From positions 6,330,511-6,394,510 of the forward strand of contig CAXIPT010000003.1 of assembly GCA_964030475.1 (NCBI GenBank): DNA of 64,000 bases, in the 5' to 3' direction. The notes beneath the pieces were generated by a model, which saw only the letters and a program-made list of their open reading frames with translations, was not told the origin of the DNA and searched no databases. Source of the DNA: Tethya wilhelma (lineage: Eukaryota; Porifera; Demospongiae; Tethyida; Tethyidae). The position numbers and the translations under genes were made by a program. The first letter of the stretch is position 1. Each line of letters opens with the position of its first letter. Below, one piece after another: positions 48,368-60,628 of the stretch.

Positions 48368-48857
48368 ACTTCATATTTCTCTTCAGGGGTATTGTTGGTG
48401 CTGGTCTATGGGCAGAGATAGTGCTCAATCGTGCTTTGAACAACCATGTATCAGTGGATGATGAGACAACTGAAAGAATTAGGTATATAATTATAATCCT
48501 AACAGAAGAACACTTATATATAGAATGAGCTGCTTAACTTTTGATTTGCACTGTTCTAGGCACTGGTTGACTGTTGTAGTGCTGATTTTGGCAGCTATTT
48601 TTATTCTTCTCACACTGTTAGCAACAGTTTCTGCTTCACTAACAGCAAAACTTAAAGTTATTAGCTGTTATAACATGTAAGTATACATGCATTATCCAAA
48701 AATGTATATCTTTCTTGCTACCAGCTGGCCATTATGTGACTGTACATGTAATTTGTCATGTCCAATTTTCGTTTTGTGTTTCAGAATGATTCAGTCATTG
48801 TCTGCAATTGTTGTGCTTTCAGCTCTTATTATTGGGCCAGGCTTCTCCTTTATAATT
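47823..48857 (+). CDS. 5TM family gene 1 paralogue, exons 1-5, interrupted by a Copia element
   Basis: This follows 28181-29262 closely through five exons: start MNGSANSSCFTVSNLVSSF, then LVWGVFVILTAIVLVSIVS, GIVGAGLWAEIVLNRALN, HWLTVVVLILAAIFILLTL, and SLSAIVVLSALIIGPGFSF. It has a five-residue insertion in exon 1 (SGP... before LRDN, and GI before GLL). After exon 5 the intron is cut by a Copia LTR element and then the contig ends, so later exons are not seen. The left flank differs from that at 28070, so a segmental copy rather than a plain allele is likely. Confidence 0.7.
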
Positions 48858-48924
48858 GTAAGTTACACACACACACACACACACACTGTTGTAAAGAGCG
48901 ATATCGTAATTACATGTATGTCAT

Positions 48925-51722
48925 TGTTTGGACAGAACATTCTAGGACGTTATAGTTTAAGCTAGAGTATACTAGTCTTGCTTAGGTGTATAAGTTTGTG
49001 CATGGAACTCTCTAGCTGGTTCTAGAGACTCTACTGTAAGAGTATAAAAGTAGCTTGGTTTGTGTGTAAGTTAGTCTGTAGAGTTGTTGAGTTAGTCGAG
49101 TCTGTTAAGTTGTCAAAGTGTCTTTGTATTGCTGTTATTAAGTTTCTGTCATTAAAGTTGTGTAAGCTGACCTAGTTCACTGTCATTTTAGAACAGGTTA
49201 TGGGCCCAGTATCCCTACCTGCTGCACGAGTCTGTTGAAGTGTAGTCGTAGTCAAGTCTTAGCAAGTGTAACTAGGTGTAATTGTAGTGTTATAGCTGTC
49301 GAGTCCTGTTCGTGGGAAGATCACTGGCAGAATGGCTGCTGCAGCTGTCGAGAAGCTGTTTGTGAATATCCCTCAACTCAAGAGTGAGAAGGACTGGCTG
49401 GTCTGGAAGTTCCAGGTGATGCATGCTTTAAAGGCTGCTGATCTGTGGGGCTATGTGACAGAAACAATAGAGCCGGTTGTGGAGAGCAACCGTCAGAAGG
49501 CGTTCTACTGTATTCTACAGTGCATTGGACAAAGGTATGTGCCAATGGTCATGAGTTGTCATACTCCTAAAGGGATGTGGGATACCCTGTCTCAATCCTT
49601 TGAGAGGAAGACTGTCAGTAACAAAGTCTTCACTCTGATGCAATTCTACGGGCTCCGTATGAAGCAGGGAGCACAAATTTCAGATCACCTGCGGAGGCTA
49701 GATGAGTTGGCAGATCAGCTGTCTGCCATTGGAGAGGGGATTGAAGAGATCCACAAAGTTGCGGTGCTACTCCGAAGTGTACAGGATGCTTATCCTACAC
49801 TTGTAACAGCACTTCTAGCTCGAGGTGATGATGAGCTGTCCATGGTGTTTGTGAGGCAGGCACTGCTTGATGAGGAGCAGAGGCAAAAGAAGCCTAATAG
49901 ATCCTCAGGAGGCACGGAGTCGAGGAGTGACTCTGCGTTGAAGGCAGGACGAAAGTTTGGCAATAGCAGGAAACCAGGTAACTGCTATGCTTGTGGGAAG
50001 AGCGGTCATTATGCTCGAGAATGTCCTGAGAAGGAGGACAAGTCAAAGAAGAAGTCAAAACCAACTCAACATCGTGTCAGGAAAGCTGAAGAGACCCAGG
50101 AGGAATCTGACTCGGATGTAGATCAGACATTTATGGTGACAAGAGGTCTAAAAGCTGAAGAGCATTGTGAAGACTGGATCATCAACTCAGGTGCAAGTCG
50201 ACATATGACATTCCAGAAGGAAGTACTTCGCAACTTCAGAGAGTTTGATACACCTGAATTGGTTGGACTTGGTGATGGGCACACTGTAAAAGCTCTGGGA
50301 GTGGGTCGCGTCAAGATAGTGACAGAACTCCGTCGGGGAAAGAGAATCCCAGGTTGGTTGACTGACGTCCTATACGTTCCAAAACTCGCGAGCAACCTTT
50401 TCAGTGTTCATGCAGCAGCACTGAATCAGAAGGTGGTATCCTTTGGTCAAAAGTATTGTTGGATACGTGACGAGAAACGTCAGCTAGTTGCTGTTGGGTC
50501 GACAGTCGGGAAGCTGTACAAGCTTGACTGTGAAGTGCAGAAGCCGTCAGTGGAGAGTGCTCAAGTTTCTCAGGAGTCACAAGTCAGTGACATTGAGCTC
50601 TGGCATCAGAGGCTAGCACATGTTAACTCCAACCAGTTACGTCAGCTGGAAAAGAGTGCTTCAGGTTTGAGTCTTCGTGGTGGACACGAAAGGAGGCTGT
50701 GTGAGGCTTGCATACAAGGGAAGATGCACCGAGTGCCTCACAGACCCTTGAAAGAAATCAAGTCAACGGAGAAGTTACAACTAGTGCACACGGACATCTG
50801 TGGTCCTATGCAAACCAAGTCATTTGGAGGAAGTCGGTATTTCATTACGTTTACAGATGACTACTCTCGTTGCTGCAAAGCCTATTTCTTGAAGGAAAAG
50901 TCAGAAGCACTGGAGAAGTTCAAGGAATTCAAAGCTGCAGTTGAAAAGGAGTCCGGTCAGAGTATAAAAGCCTTGCGAGCTGACAGAGGTGGAGAATACC
51001 TGTCAGAGGAATTCAAGAGATATCTGAAGGAGCATGGAATACGTGCTGAATTCACTGCTGCCTACTCACCGCAGCAGAATGGAGTCTCCGAGCGTCTTAA
51101 TCGGACACTGACAGAAGCTGCCCGCACAATGATGAGACACGCTGGTCTCAGCAATGCATACTGGGCAGAAGCGGTGGAAACTGCAGTGTACCTACGCAAT
51201 CGAATGGTGACAACTGCACTACCATCAGGTGAAACACCGTACGAACGGTGGTATGGTGAGAAACCAGACTTGAAACACATTCGAGTCTTTGGGTGTATAG
51301 TCTACACTCATGTCCAAGAAGGAAGAAGGAAGAAGTTAGACAGCAAAGCAGAGAAGCTGAGATTCATTGGCTACACAAGCACTGCACACAACTACAAAGT
51401 TTGGGACGAAAGGAAGAGGAAGAGTTACATCCGTCATGATGTCATCTTTGATGAATTTAATTTTGGAAAGCACAGTCAAGAAGCTCACTCCAAGCCTGAG
51501 GAGAGGCGAACTGAGCTGGAGCTTGACTTGAAAGTCCCGGAACAGTTGGAAGGTGCTGATGGACAGTGTGAACAGGAGGAGTCTGCACCTGTAAGTGGTG
51601 ATGGACAATCAGATCAGGAGGAGTCTATAGGTGGTGATGGACAGTCAAACCAGGAGGAGTCTATAAGTGGTGCTAGACAGTCGGAACAGGAGGAGAATGG
51701 TGAAGTAAAAGAACAACAAGAA
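48925..51722 (+). mobile_element. Ty1/Copia LTR retrotransposon, 5' part
   Basis: A 271-bp 5' LTR (48925-49195, TGTTTGG...AGAACA, with a TATAAAAG at about 49041) is followed directly by a primer-binding site GGTTATGGGCCCAG, the internal initiator-tRNA type used by Drosophila copia. The polyprotein ORF follows. The element is cut off by the N at 51723: no reverse transcriptase, RNase H or 3' LTR is seen. It lies in an intron of the 5TM paralogue. Confidence 0.85.
49332..51722 (+). CDS. Copia gag-pol polyprotein, N-terminal part
   Basis: About 797 codons up to the N. Domains in order: gag-like N terminus (SEKDWLVWKFQVMHALK), a zinc knuckle CYACGKSGHYARECP near residue 218, a retropepsin-type site WIINSGASRHM near 284 (Asn where the catalytic Asp is normal), the pre-integrase zinc-binding region (ELWHQRLAHVN, CEACIQGK), and an integrase core with its D, D and E in HTDICGP, RADRGGEY and NGVSERLNRT. 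A repetitive acidic tail with four GQSxQEES-like units follows. The codons after 51723 belong to the next contig, so the apparent C terminus is false. Confidence 0.88.
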
Positions 51723-51723
51723 N

Positions 51724-53177
51724 AGAAAGCCACTGAAGGACTGAGAACTGAACTGGACTGGACTGGAAGTGTCTATGTAAGATAGGCACGGCGAAAAGCT
51801 AAAGCACATTTTACTACAGGTGGCAACAACCTACACGAAGGTAAGCTCACTATATCACTATGTTTATTTGTCAGCTAAAATCATAGCACACATAACTTGA
51901 TTTATACGCAGTGGCCATGTATAAAACCAGCAAGCAAACTGAATAGTTTCACAGCTTGAAACTACTGCAGTAATGTTGGGGTGTATGGATGGATGTCAAT
52001 ACTACTGGATAACAAGAGCAGAAGCTAGAGCAGCCACCAGTGAGAGGCTCTAAACTGCAAACCCTGAGCTCAGAGTCCGAGAAGCTATTGAACTACCTAC
52101 TGATAACCCAGAACTGATACAACAGCTAGCTGCTAAGATTCAACGCATGCAATGCAGCATGATGCTGAAACCCTGGGCGTAGGTGGCCAGGAGAGTAACT
52201 GTTAACTGGCAAGAGAGAATCATGCAATGGAGTCCTGCCCAGGCTGAGCAGTAATGAGAATAACTGCAGACTCATGATCAAAGAAATCAACAAGTATTAA
52301 TTCTGTCAACAACCAATTCAGCCAAGTCAAGTGTCTCTTGTATAATTATGCCATACTCTTTCACCAGTGCTATAACAAACAATATGCACTAGCCTCGTTC
52401 CCACATAACCTACTAGGCTCCCCTTTCACAGTGAGTATATAGGGGAGAGCCTGCAACGAGTCTATTCCCACATGCAAAACTCTATGCGCATGGGCTTGCT
52501 CGTGCTCGCCCCACTCCATGCTTGCATGCCACTAGTAATATCTATGGTACGGGTCGGCCTATTCTAGAAACACAGGGGTTTTTTTTCCCGCGTCTTCATA
52601 TTAATTTCTACGCATGCGCATGTGACGTGAGTTGCAAAGCTAGACTTCGTGGTCAGACTGCGAGTGGTCTATTTATAGCTAGAAATCCTCGCTCGAATTT
52701 ATATCAGGCATCTAGCACTCTTATTACTACACAGACTCTCAGTCACCGACTCGAATAATGGCCGAATCGGTGGGTTTTGGAGCAAGCGGCTCGAATGAAA
52801 CCACTTGTACCCCAAATGCTCTGATCATGAACGTCCACAATGGTCTTCCTAAGTTGTTCAACAGTCGTGATCTTGGCCTCAATACTACCTACACACTGGA
52901 TGAAGTAGCCAGCGATATCTTGGTATGTAGGACAGTACTAAATATTCAAAGTTCTGTGATAACACTTCCCCACATACACAGCGTGCTGAAGGATGGGCAG
53001 GGTTGATCATACTGTTCGCAATCTTCCTGATGATCTGCAACTGTGTGTCTTGTTGCTTTGTCTGTGGCCTGTGTTGTAGCAAAGAAAGGAAGCCACCCAC
53101 AGTCAAGCTAGGCATTGGAGCTGTGACTTTCTTGCTTGTTATTGTTAGCATGTGAGTATGTATACTCTTTTGTGTCT
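51724..53177. other. Second copy of the 1,454-bp duplicated block
   Basis: See 46155-47608. This copy continues into the full 5TM gene 2, so it is the better context. Confidence 0.85.
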
Positions 53178-53185
53178 CACACAGG

Positions 53186-53231
<46 letters not shown>

Positions 53232-53436
53232 AAAACATGTCCATTATAGCATTCTTGTTTTTGCTGGATTTGGAGTGGAGGTTGCAATTGACAAGAACAT
53301 TGTTGGTACTGCTCAGAATGTTGCTAACTTTGTTGGCAATAACTCAAACAGTTCAGAAGTCATTAATTCTCTTGTTGGCATTTTTGAGAATCCAAGGTAA
53401 GGTTCATTATTTATATTATATTATGTGGTGATTTCC

Positions 53437-53477
<41 letters not shown>

Positions 53478-56400
53478 CAGGCACCAAGGTGTGCTGAGTT
53501 GTCTTGGTATCCTTCTATTCAAACTCCTCATTCCGTTCGTCTGGATCATCCTGGGTCCTTTTTGTAGATCACCAGTTGGCCCTGTGCTGATATTCATGTA
53601 AGCTGAGTATTGTGTTGCTCTTTTGATAATTGTGTTAGACAACTCCTCCAAACACACACATGTACATACAGTGATCTTGTTGTAACAGGAGTGATTACAC
53701 TAGTGATGAGCATTGGAATTGCGGCAGTTTTTGCTGTGTTGGTTGTAAGTACAGTGCATTGTGTCTTTTGTTCTCCCTCACATACTCTATGCCCCCTCCC
53801 ACCCACCCCTCTGCAGATCTATTCAGATGTATGTGTTGTGTTGTATGAGATTGTTCCTGACGTCTGCACAAATCCTGTGAGTTGGACATACATCATATTA
53901 GTCGCCATGAAATGAATTATTGCTAACTTTTGCTGTATGAATTCCACGTAGGTCTTTTTTCTGTCAAACATTGCTCTTGAAGGGTTCTGCAACACAACTC
54001 TGTATGTCTATCAAGGTTTATTAACCTAAAGTGGGTTGTAGACTAGTTGCTTGCTTCCTTCTCTATTCCCAGTATTGACATAATACTTCCTACTCCTGGA
54101 CTCTGATACTCAGGGTTTATCGATATTCAATGAACTCTTTAATTGTGTCTTCCCACACAGGAAGTGCATTAACCCAAGAATGCATTAGGAAGAGTATATG
54201 TGTCACAAGTGTTAGTAATGCACTTGTGCTGTGTGACAAAACAGCATTACATGCATCCATTAAGCATGGTGTAGGGAACTTTCCCTTCCTAGTGATATCA
54301 CAAGTTCATTTCTGCTAAAACTTTTGTGATTTCAGGACATATGGTTTCTCCCTGTTCTTTATTGGAGTGGTCCTGATTCTCCTGTTGCTCCTCATCATGT
54401 TGTTTGGGGCCATTTATGCTACCTCACTGACAGGGTAGGTGCTGTGTCAATAGCTATGGCGCTGTCCTCTTTAGACCTTGAGATATTAAAGTATTTTGTT
54501 TGGTTGGTTTCTTCAGGAAACGTGTTGCAGAGATCTCTGTATCTGTAGATGAGGTATGGAGCACTGATAACCCAATTCATGGAACACAGTAAGTCCCCAG
54601 CACCTTCTTTGTTCAGTGGAAAGAAAGATTTATTAAGCCTCGGCGCGTGCGTAGCACGTGCAGAGGATTATGGTAGTCGTTTTGTCTGTCTGTTCCATCG
54701 AAATATCAAGAAAGGCAGCTCTAGCGACAAAATTGATGACACTTACGTTCATAAATCTGAATGATCTTGTAGATATATATTTTTGGTTCTCTGAAACACT
54801 TTGGTTGCTGATATTGCAGGCTTCTGTGCTTGTTCGAGCGCTTAGCCTTCGAGGCCACGCCCATTGATCCAAACACGTGTAGTGTGCGCATGCGTATTTA
54901 CAATTGAAAGATTTGTACACGTTGGACAGCTGTCACTGAGGTCTAATTTTGTTCTTCTTTCATCGCTCTTTTGAGTATTTGCTCTGTGTCGTGAGTTGTT
55001 TATTTGGTACTCAAATAGCATTATTTTGTACTTGAGCCATGCCTAATAAAGTTTGCCCTGATTGTTCCCGTGTTACACATGTTCGAATGTTATGTTGTGA
55101 TTGTGGCCATGTGTTTGCGTTGAGACGTACAAAGAGACTTAGCATGAGGAAAAGTAGAAAGTCAGAAGTGAAAGCTTTGAGGTCCGTTGAAACAGAGAAG
55201 CAAACTGCTGATCGTAGAGTCTCTGATAGAATCTCCAAAATGTCGAAGCGTGCTAGTGAAACAGAACATCAGAAAACTGAGCGTAGACTCTCTGATAAGC
55301 TTCAAAAAGCAGTAAAAAGAGCATCAGGTATGTCCATTGAAACAGCCATTGACAAGTTTTTGTCTAAAGTTGAGACTGGTCCAGACTATGTGTGCATGTC
55401 CTGCCATAGAATGATGTATCGTCAAAGTGTAGTCGACTTCCAAAGAGACAAGTATACCAAGGCTAGTGATGATGTGCTAGAGAGTGTGTTTAGTCCAAAG
55501 TACAAATGTGTGAGTCCAAATGGCAAATGCTATGTGTGTAAAACATGTCATTCAGCTTTGTCCAGAGGTAGCATGCCCCTATTGTCTAAAGCCAATGGTC
55601 TAGATTTGTGTGCTGTTCCCCCAGAGTTGTCATGTTTGAATGAGCTAGAAGCCAGATTGATTTCATTGCGTGTTCCATTTATGAAGATGGTAGCATTACC
55701 CTCTGGCAAACAGAGATCAATCCATGGTCCAGCTGTTAATGTGCCTACCAAGATAGACAATGTGTGCACTGTATTGCCTCGGTTGCCTTCCCAATCTGAA
55801 CTGATTCCACTAAAGTTCAAACGTAAGCTTGTGTACAAGGGACACTATATGTATGGCTACGTAACTCCTGAGAAGCTTATAAATGCATTGAAGTGGTTAA
55901 AAACTAATAACCCACTATATGAAGAGATATCAATCAACACTGATTGGGTTGATGATGCAATCTGTAATGATCCTGAATTGTTCAGTAGTCTACTTAATCT
56001 TCCTGATGCACAGCCTGATATTATGGAATGTGACCCTAGTCCCCAGACTAATTCCCAATCTGCCTTGAATTCAATCCAAGAGAGCATTGAGCCCATGGAT
56101 GCTAATGAACCATCTATTGATGACAGTGATGATGAGCATGCCCAACTGATAAGAGCATTTGAATCCCTCAGAGCTGAAGCAAGCAGATATGGTTTTCAAA
56201 TTCATGATGTGTCTGCAAATGGAGACTGTGTGTACAATTCAGTATTAGTTCAACTAACAGCTCTAGGTATATGTGATGCAAGCAATAGTAGTGAACTTAG
56301 ACAAATGGTAGCAGATCATTTAGCAAACCATAAAGATGACTACTGCCACTTTGTATCTGAAGCCATTGAAACTGACAATAGATATAATGCTGATACTGAA

Positions 56401-56745
56401 GCCCCTAATGAAGATGATGCCCTCATAGCTGCAGAAACAGACCCTGATAGAAGAACTGAGTTGATGTGGAACAAGTATGTCAGTAGAGTCAGACGTGGTG
56501 CCTGGGGTGACAATATTNGTAATCAAATTATTTTTAAAAAATTGCTATCTTTAATTATTTCTGCGATGCATGCGCACAATTACATGCGCCGAGGCTTGTG
56601 CACCAAAGGTGCCTTCATTTTGTTGTTGTAATTGTTGTTTAGGATTAGCTTTTCTATCTAGACTAATTGTTTGTTTGTTTGCAGGGTCAACTACACGTCA
56701 AAAGATGAAGTTCCCTTGATGGTACCAGTTGCTGACAATTATTAG
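52758..56745 (+). CDS. 5TM family protein 2, 10 exons, Helentron in last intron
   Basis: Exons 52758-52922, 52982-53151, 53250-53396, 53481-53597, 53672-53744, 53817-53876, 53952-54001, 54336-54434, 54517-54588, 56685-56745; phases agree, 337 aa. N-terminal part CTPNALIMNVHNGLPKLFN is the family's most conserved block. TM1 LIILFAIFLMICNCVSCCF runs into a Cys-rich loop ending CCSKERKPP; TM2 is ITFLLV-type in exon 2-3, TM3 around LLFKLLIPFVWIILGP, TM4 TGVITLVMSIGIAAVFAVLV, TM5 FIGVVLILLLLLIMLFGAIY. The loop between TM4 and TM5 has three Cys and glycosylation-type Asn. The tail ends KDEVPLM. Charges put the N terminus outside and the tail inside. The final intron is split by a 2-kb mobile element and an N. 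Function is unknown. Confidence 0.82.
54633..56625 (+). mobile_element. Helentron/Helitron-like element with internal assembly gap
   Basis: 5' end TTAAGCCTCGGCGCGTGCG; 3' side CATGCGCCGAGGCTTGTGCACC, with GCGCCGAGGCTT inverted to the 5' end and a small hairpin (GCACC-GGTGC) close to the end CTTCATTTT. That asymmetric layout is typical of Helentrons. The body carries the DUF6570-OTU ORF and an N at 56518, where the Rep/helicase part may be missing. The equivalent intron of 5TM gene 4 (63776-63893) is an empty site, which supports insertion here. Confidence 0.65.
55039..56517 (+). CDS. Helitron-associated DUF6570-OTU protein, partial
   Basis: 493 codons up to the N. The N terminus has Cys pairs (CPDCSR, CCDCGH) and a Lys/Arg/Ser-rich repeat region. 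Then comes the region known from animal Helitrons as DUF6570: YVCMSCHRMMYRQSVV, CYVCKTCHSALSRGSMP, LISLRVPFMKMVALPSGKQR, IHGPAVNVP, KGHYMYGYVTPEKL. The C-terminal part is an OTU cysteine protease start with the active-site Cys in NGDCVYNSV; its catalytic His would be beyond the gap. Family names are recalled, not searched. OTU domains cleave ubiquitin and are common in Helitron ORFs. Expected Rep and helicase domains are absent from the assembled part. Confidence 0.7.
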
Positions 56746-57125
56746 TTAGTGATCAAAACTCAAAGAACATTAGTATTCATTTTATAACATGTACCTATCA
56801 TTTATTATTATGTTACACATATAGATGTCTTTCAGCTTGTACGTACCAACTCTTTGTTAAAATACTGGGGTTATGTATTTATTTTGTATTGAAATTAGAG
56901 TTTACAAATACAAATAATAGGATGTATCATTGTGTTGCACATTTAGATGTCTTGCTTGTAAGTATAAGTTAAGCACACCAAGAAGTCGTGGTTGACACGG
57001 TGACTACTGAAGCTCTGGAAAAGGGTCGACTTTTCGACCGGCCATATCATCATAGATCATGTCTCTAGTTCTGATCGAACAGGAACTGCTACTCCAATGT
57101 CTGTAAGTTCTTCTAGCTCAGTGGT

Positions 57126-57155
57126 TAGCCTCGTCCCCACTGGGAACGAGGCTAG
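57126..57155. repeat. Minimal hairpin repeat (TAGCCTCG family)
   Basis: TTAGCCTCGTCCCCA and TGGGAACGAGGCTA form a nearly loop-free palindrome upstream of 5TM gene 3. Another short hairpin, GGTCGA-CTTT-TCGACC, lies at about 57024. Confidence 0.6.
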
Positions 57156-57320
57156 CTTAGTGGTAAAGAGGGTGTTTCGACCCCAACCAGAACAGATCGC
57201 AAAAGATTTCACTGCGCATGCGCACACGAAGACACAACCCATTTTATCGTGGTTAGACTACTGTTATTTTCGTTCCCAGAAACTCGTCTAGAAGAAGGAG
57301 AAGCCTGTTCAATTTGAAAA

Positions 57321-58479
57321 ATGGATTCAAACGGATCGAGTGTAGAACCGTCCATTTGTACTCCAAATGCTCTGATCCTAAATATCCACAATGGTCTTCC
57401 TTACTTGTTCAATGATCATTCTCTTGAGCTCAATGCTTCACTGGACTCTGTAATAAGGGATGTCTTGGTAGGTTTTAATCTGCTAGATCTATTTCCTGTT
57501 TTTGCCTTTCTTGCTAGACAGTCTATCATTGATGCTGTCATTCAGTATGAAACCTTTTTCCACACATATTATGATAATATGTACAGCGTGCTGGAGGATG
57601 GGCAGGGTTGATTATGCTGTTTGCAGTGTTCTTGATGATCTGCAACTGTGTGTCTTGTTGCTTTGTCTGTCGACTGTGTTGCAGTAGAGAAAAGAAGCCA
57701 TCAACAGTCAAGAAAGGCATTGGGATTGCAAATTTTGTGCTTGTTTTAATTGGCATGTGAGTTTCAGGCTACTCAGCACACACACACACAACTAGTCTAA
57801 CTAGCCAGACTCTTTACAAAACATGAAAGAGCAACCTGGTGGACCGCATAAAGAATCTACTATAATTATCCTTTTTTTATTCTGTGTTTAAAAAATTTGT
57901 CACCATAATCTAACAATCAGACCAAGTGTGTAAAAGTAGGTTAGATCATAGATCATTATGGCTAGATAAGATGACACACTATCCACCAGATTCTCCCCAA
58001 ACTGGCAGATTCCCCCCAGTTTGGTGAGAATTTGGCTAGCAAAACTATGCAAACACACTATCTACTGATTTAAATGCAGCGTTCTTGTTTTTGCTGGATT
58101 TGGAGTTGAGGTTGCAATGGACAAGAACATAGTTGGTACTGCTCAGAAAATTGGCGACTATGTTGACAACTATCTTCCTGGAAGCTCATTTGTGATCGAA
58201 ATAATTGTTCATCAGATCGAAGATAAGAGGTGAGCTCATGCAATATGCTGCCATATGTATGTATTTCCTATAACTCCTATACAAATACACACTGAGTTCT
58301 TCAGATCACATACATACATGCATACACTCATTTTCTAGGCACTATTTTGTGCTGTTTTGTTTAAGTATCCTTCTATTCAAACTCCTCATTCCATTGGTCT
58401 GGATTCCCTTAGGTCCTTACTGTAGAACACCTGTTGGCCCTGTGGTGATATTCATGTAAGCTGATTGTGTTGTGGAGCT

Positions 58480-58523
<44 letters not shown>

Positions 58524-58955
58524 TCTCTCTCTTGCTGAGCATGCAATGTGACACTAAATGTGGTTAGCTGTTGTGGGAATGCTGGGTCTAATTGATGGGT
58601 TTTGGGGGTTAGACTGTGGGTCCTGGGTAAGCACATAGTTTTGAGAGAAGATTCTAGAATTAATAAGCCTTGGAATTAAACCACTCAAAACAGTTTGAGC
58701 ATTACCAACTACCCTTCCAAAATGAAGTTACAGCAAAGATTTTTCAGCTACAAAGATAAGTGCAGTTTTTAACTTTGTAATGTCTATGTCTGTGAAATCC
58801 CTTGAATCCCATCACTAAATCCCCAGGCTCCTACTAGGGGAGTGGTCCCGCCTTCTCCATAACACTCAATCAGTCGGAAGCTGAACTGGTGGTTTGCAAT
58901 GATTAAGCCTCGGCGCGTGTCACTGAGTATCATGTGCAGAGGATTACGGTAGTCG

Positions 58956-58995
<40 letters not shown>

Positions 58996-60551
58996 ATCAC
59001 TGGATAATGTGAAGAATGGCAGCTCTATGGTCCAAACCAAAGGTACTTACATTCATGAATTGAAATTATCTTGAAAATGGTTGTGTAGAAGACTAGACAC
59101 TGTAGTTTATGAGATATGTGGCTTTTGTGCTTCTCTGAGCGCTTACCTTCAAAACTGCACCCATCAATCACGCCCCATGTATAGTGTGCATTATCTAGAA
59201 ATACAGTTGGACTGGGTGTGCTCAGTTCAGATGCTTTACGCAGCTCTGGCTCTCAGCCTCTGGATGTGATGGATCCTGTGCTTGGCTCATGTAGCTTAGC
59301 TGCTTGCACAGGTAAGTAACTCAATTGACTGTAAGCTAAAATTCTGACCTTACAAGTTAGTTGTGTTAGTGTGTTTACCACTGAGCCTGGTGAGCTAGCT
59401 AAGCTGCATGGTCACCAAGTACTGATATTACATGATTCAGGTAGCCCATAGGTTTGCTCAGTAGCATCTGACAACAGCTTATATAATCATTGCATTGCTC
59501 ATCTGGTTCATTGCTGTGATTTATGCTGCCACTTCATCGCAAGTTGCAAGTGATAGAGTGTGGCGCCACCAAGGCTTGTGCACCATCGGTGCTTTTATTA
59601 AGCCTCGGCGCATGCGTAGCACATGCAGAGGATTATGGTAGTCATTTTGGTGTGTGTGTGTGTCTGTCTGAACATTACTAGATTATCTGAATAATGGCAG
59701 CTCTATGGTCCAAACAGAAGGTACTTACGTTCATGAATCGAAATTATCTAGATATTTGTTGTGTAGAATCTTGCAAAATGCTGTAGTCTCTGAGATTTGA
59801 GGCTTTTGTGCTTTTCTGAGCACTTAGCTACGAAACTGCACCCATTGATCACGCCCGTATAGTGTGCATTATCTAGAAACAGTAAACTTGGATGGTGAAC
59901 AGAGAACAGAGGCAGTGTGGCAGTTGGGCCAGTTTCACTGAATCTTTATATAGCTTGTCCAGGTTAGTAACTCAAGTGAAATAGCACTTTGTAGAACTAT
60001 CATGCATGATGACTGAGCTTAGATATAGGCCTATGTGCATATTGTTTTTTCACTGAGCCTGCCTAGACTTCGGATCACTGAGTTATGCTTGACAGGCTGC
60101 CAGTATCAGTATCAGCTACTGTGATGACTGCCATGACCTGTTATGCAAAAATTTACACTGCAGATACTTATTTCACATCATATCAAGTGAAGTGTAATCA
60201 TTAAAAGTTTTACCATTCAATCAATTTTCTGTCTAAACAGTCAGTTCACTAGGCAATGTTACGCATGCTGTTAATGCTATTGTATATGAGTGCGCCGAGG
60301 CTTGTGCACCGTAGGTGCTATTCATTGGACAAGGTGCTTCTTTGAGATGGATTCAGACTAACTCTTTATTTTGCTCTGTCTTGTGTTTGTATGATCCAAT
60401 AAAGTGTGAAGATTGTTGGTATATTTAAAAGTAAGAGCATATGTTCCTAGGGTAGCCCGGGGGTTCAATCAAAAAAGTCTTTCCTGCCCTTTGGGTTGTT
60501 CCAGGCAGTCCTGGAATGACCCCTCCCCCTTCCCCCTCCCCCCCCTCTCAA

Positions 60552-60628
<77 letters not shown>

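Noticed and set aside
51723..51785. C-terminal 20 residues of the Copia ORF
   Set aside because: They lie beyond an N, in a sequence that also occurs at 46155 without any Copia context; the frame continues by chance.
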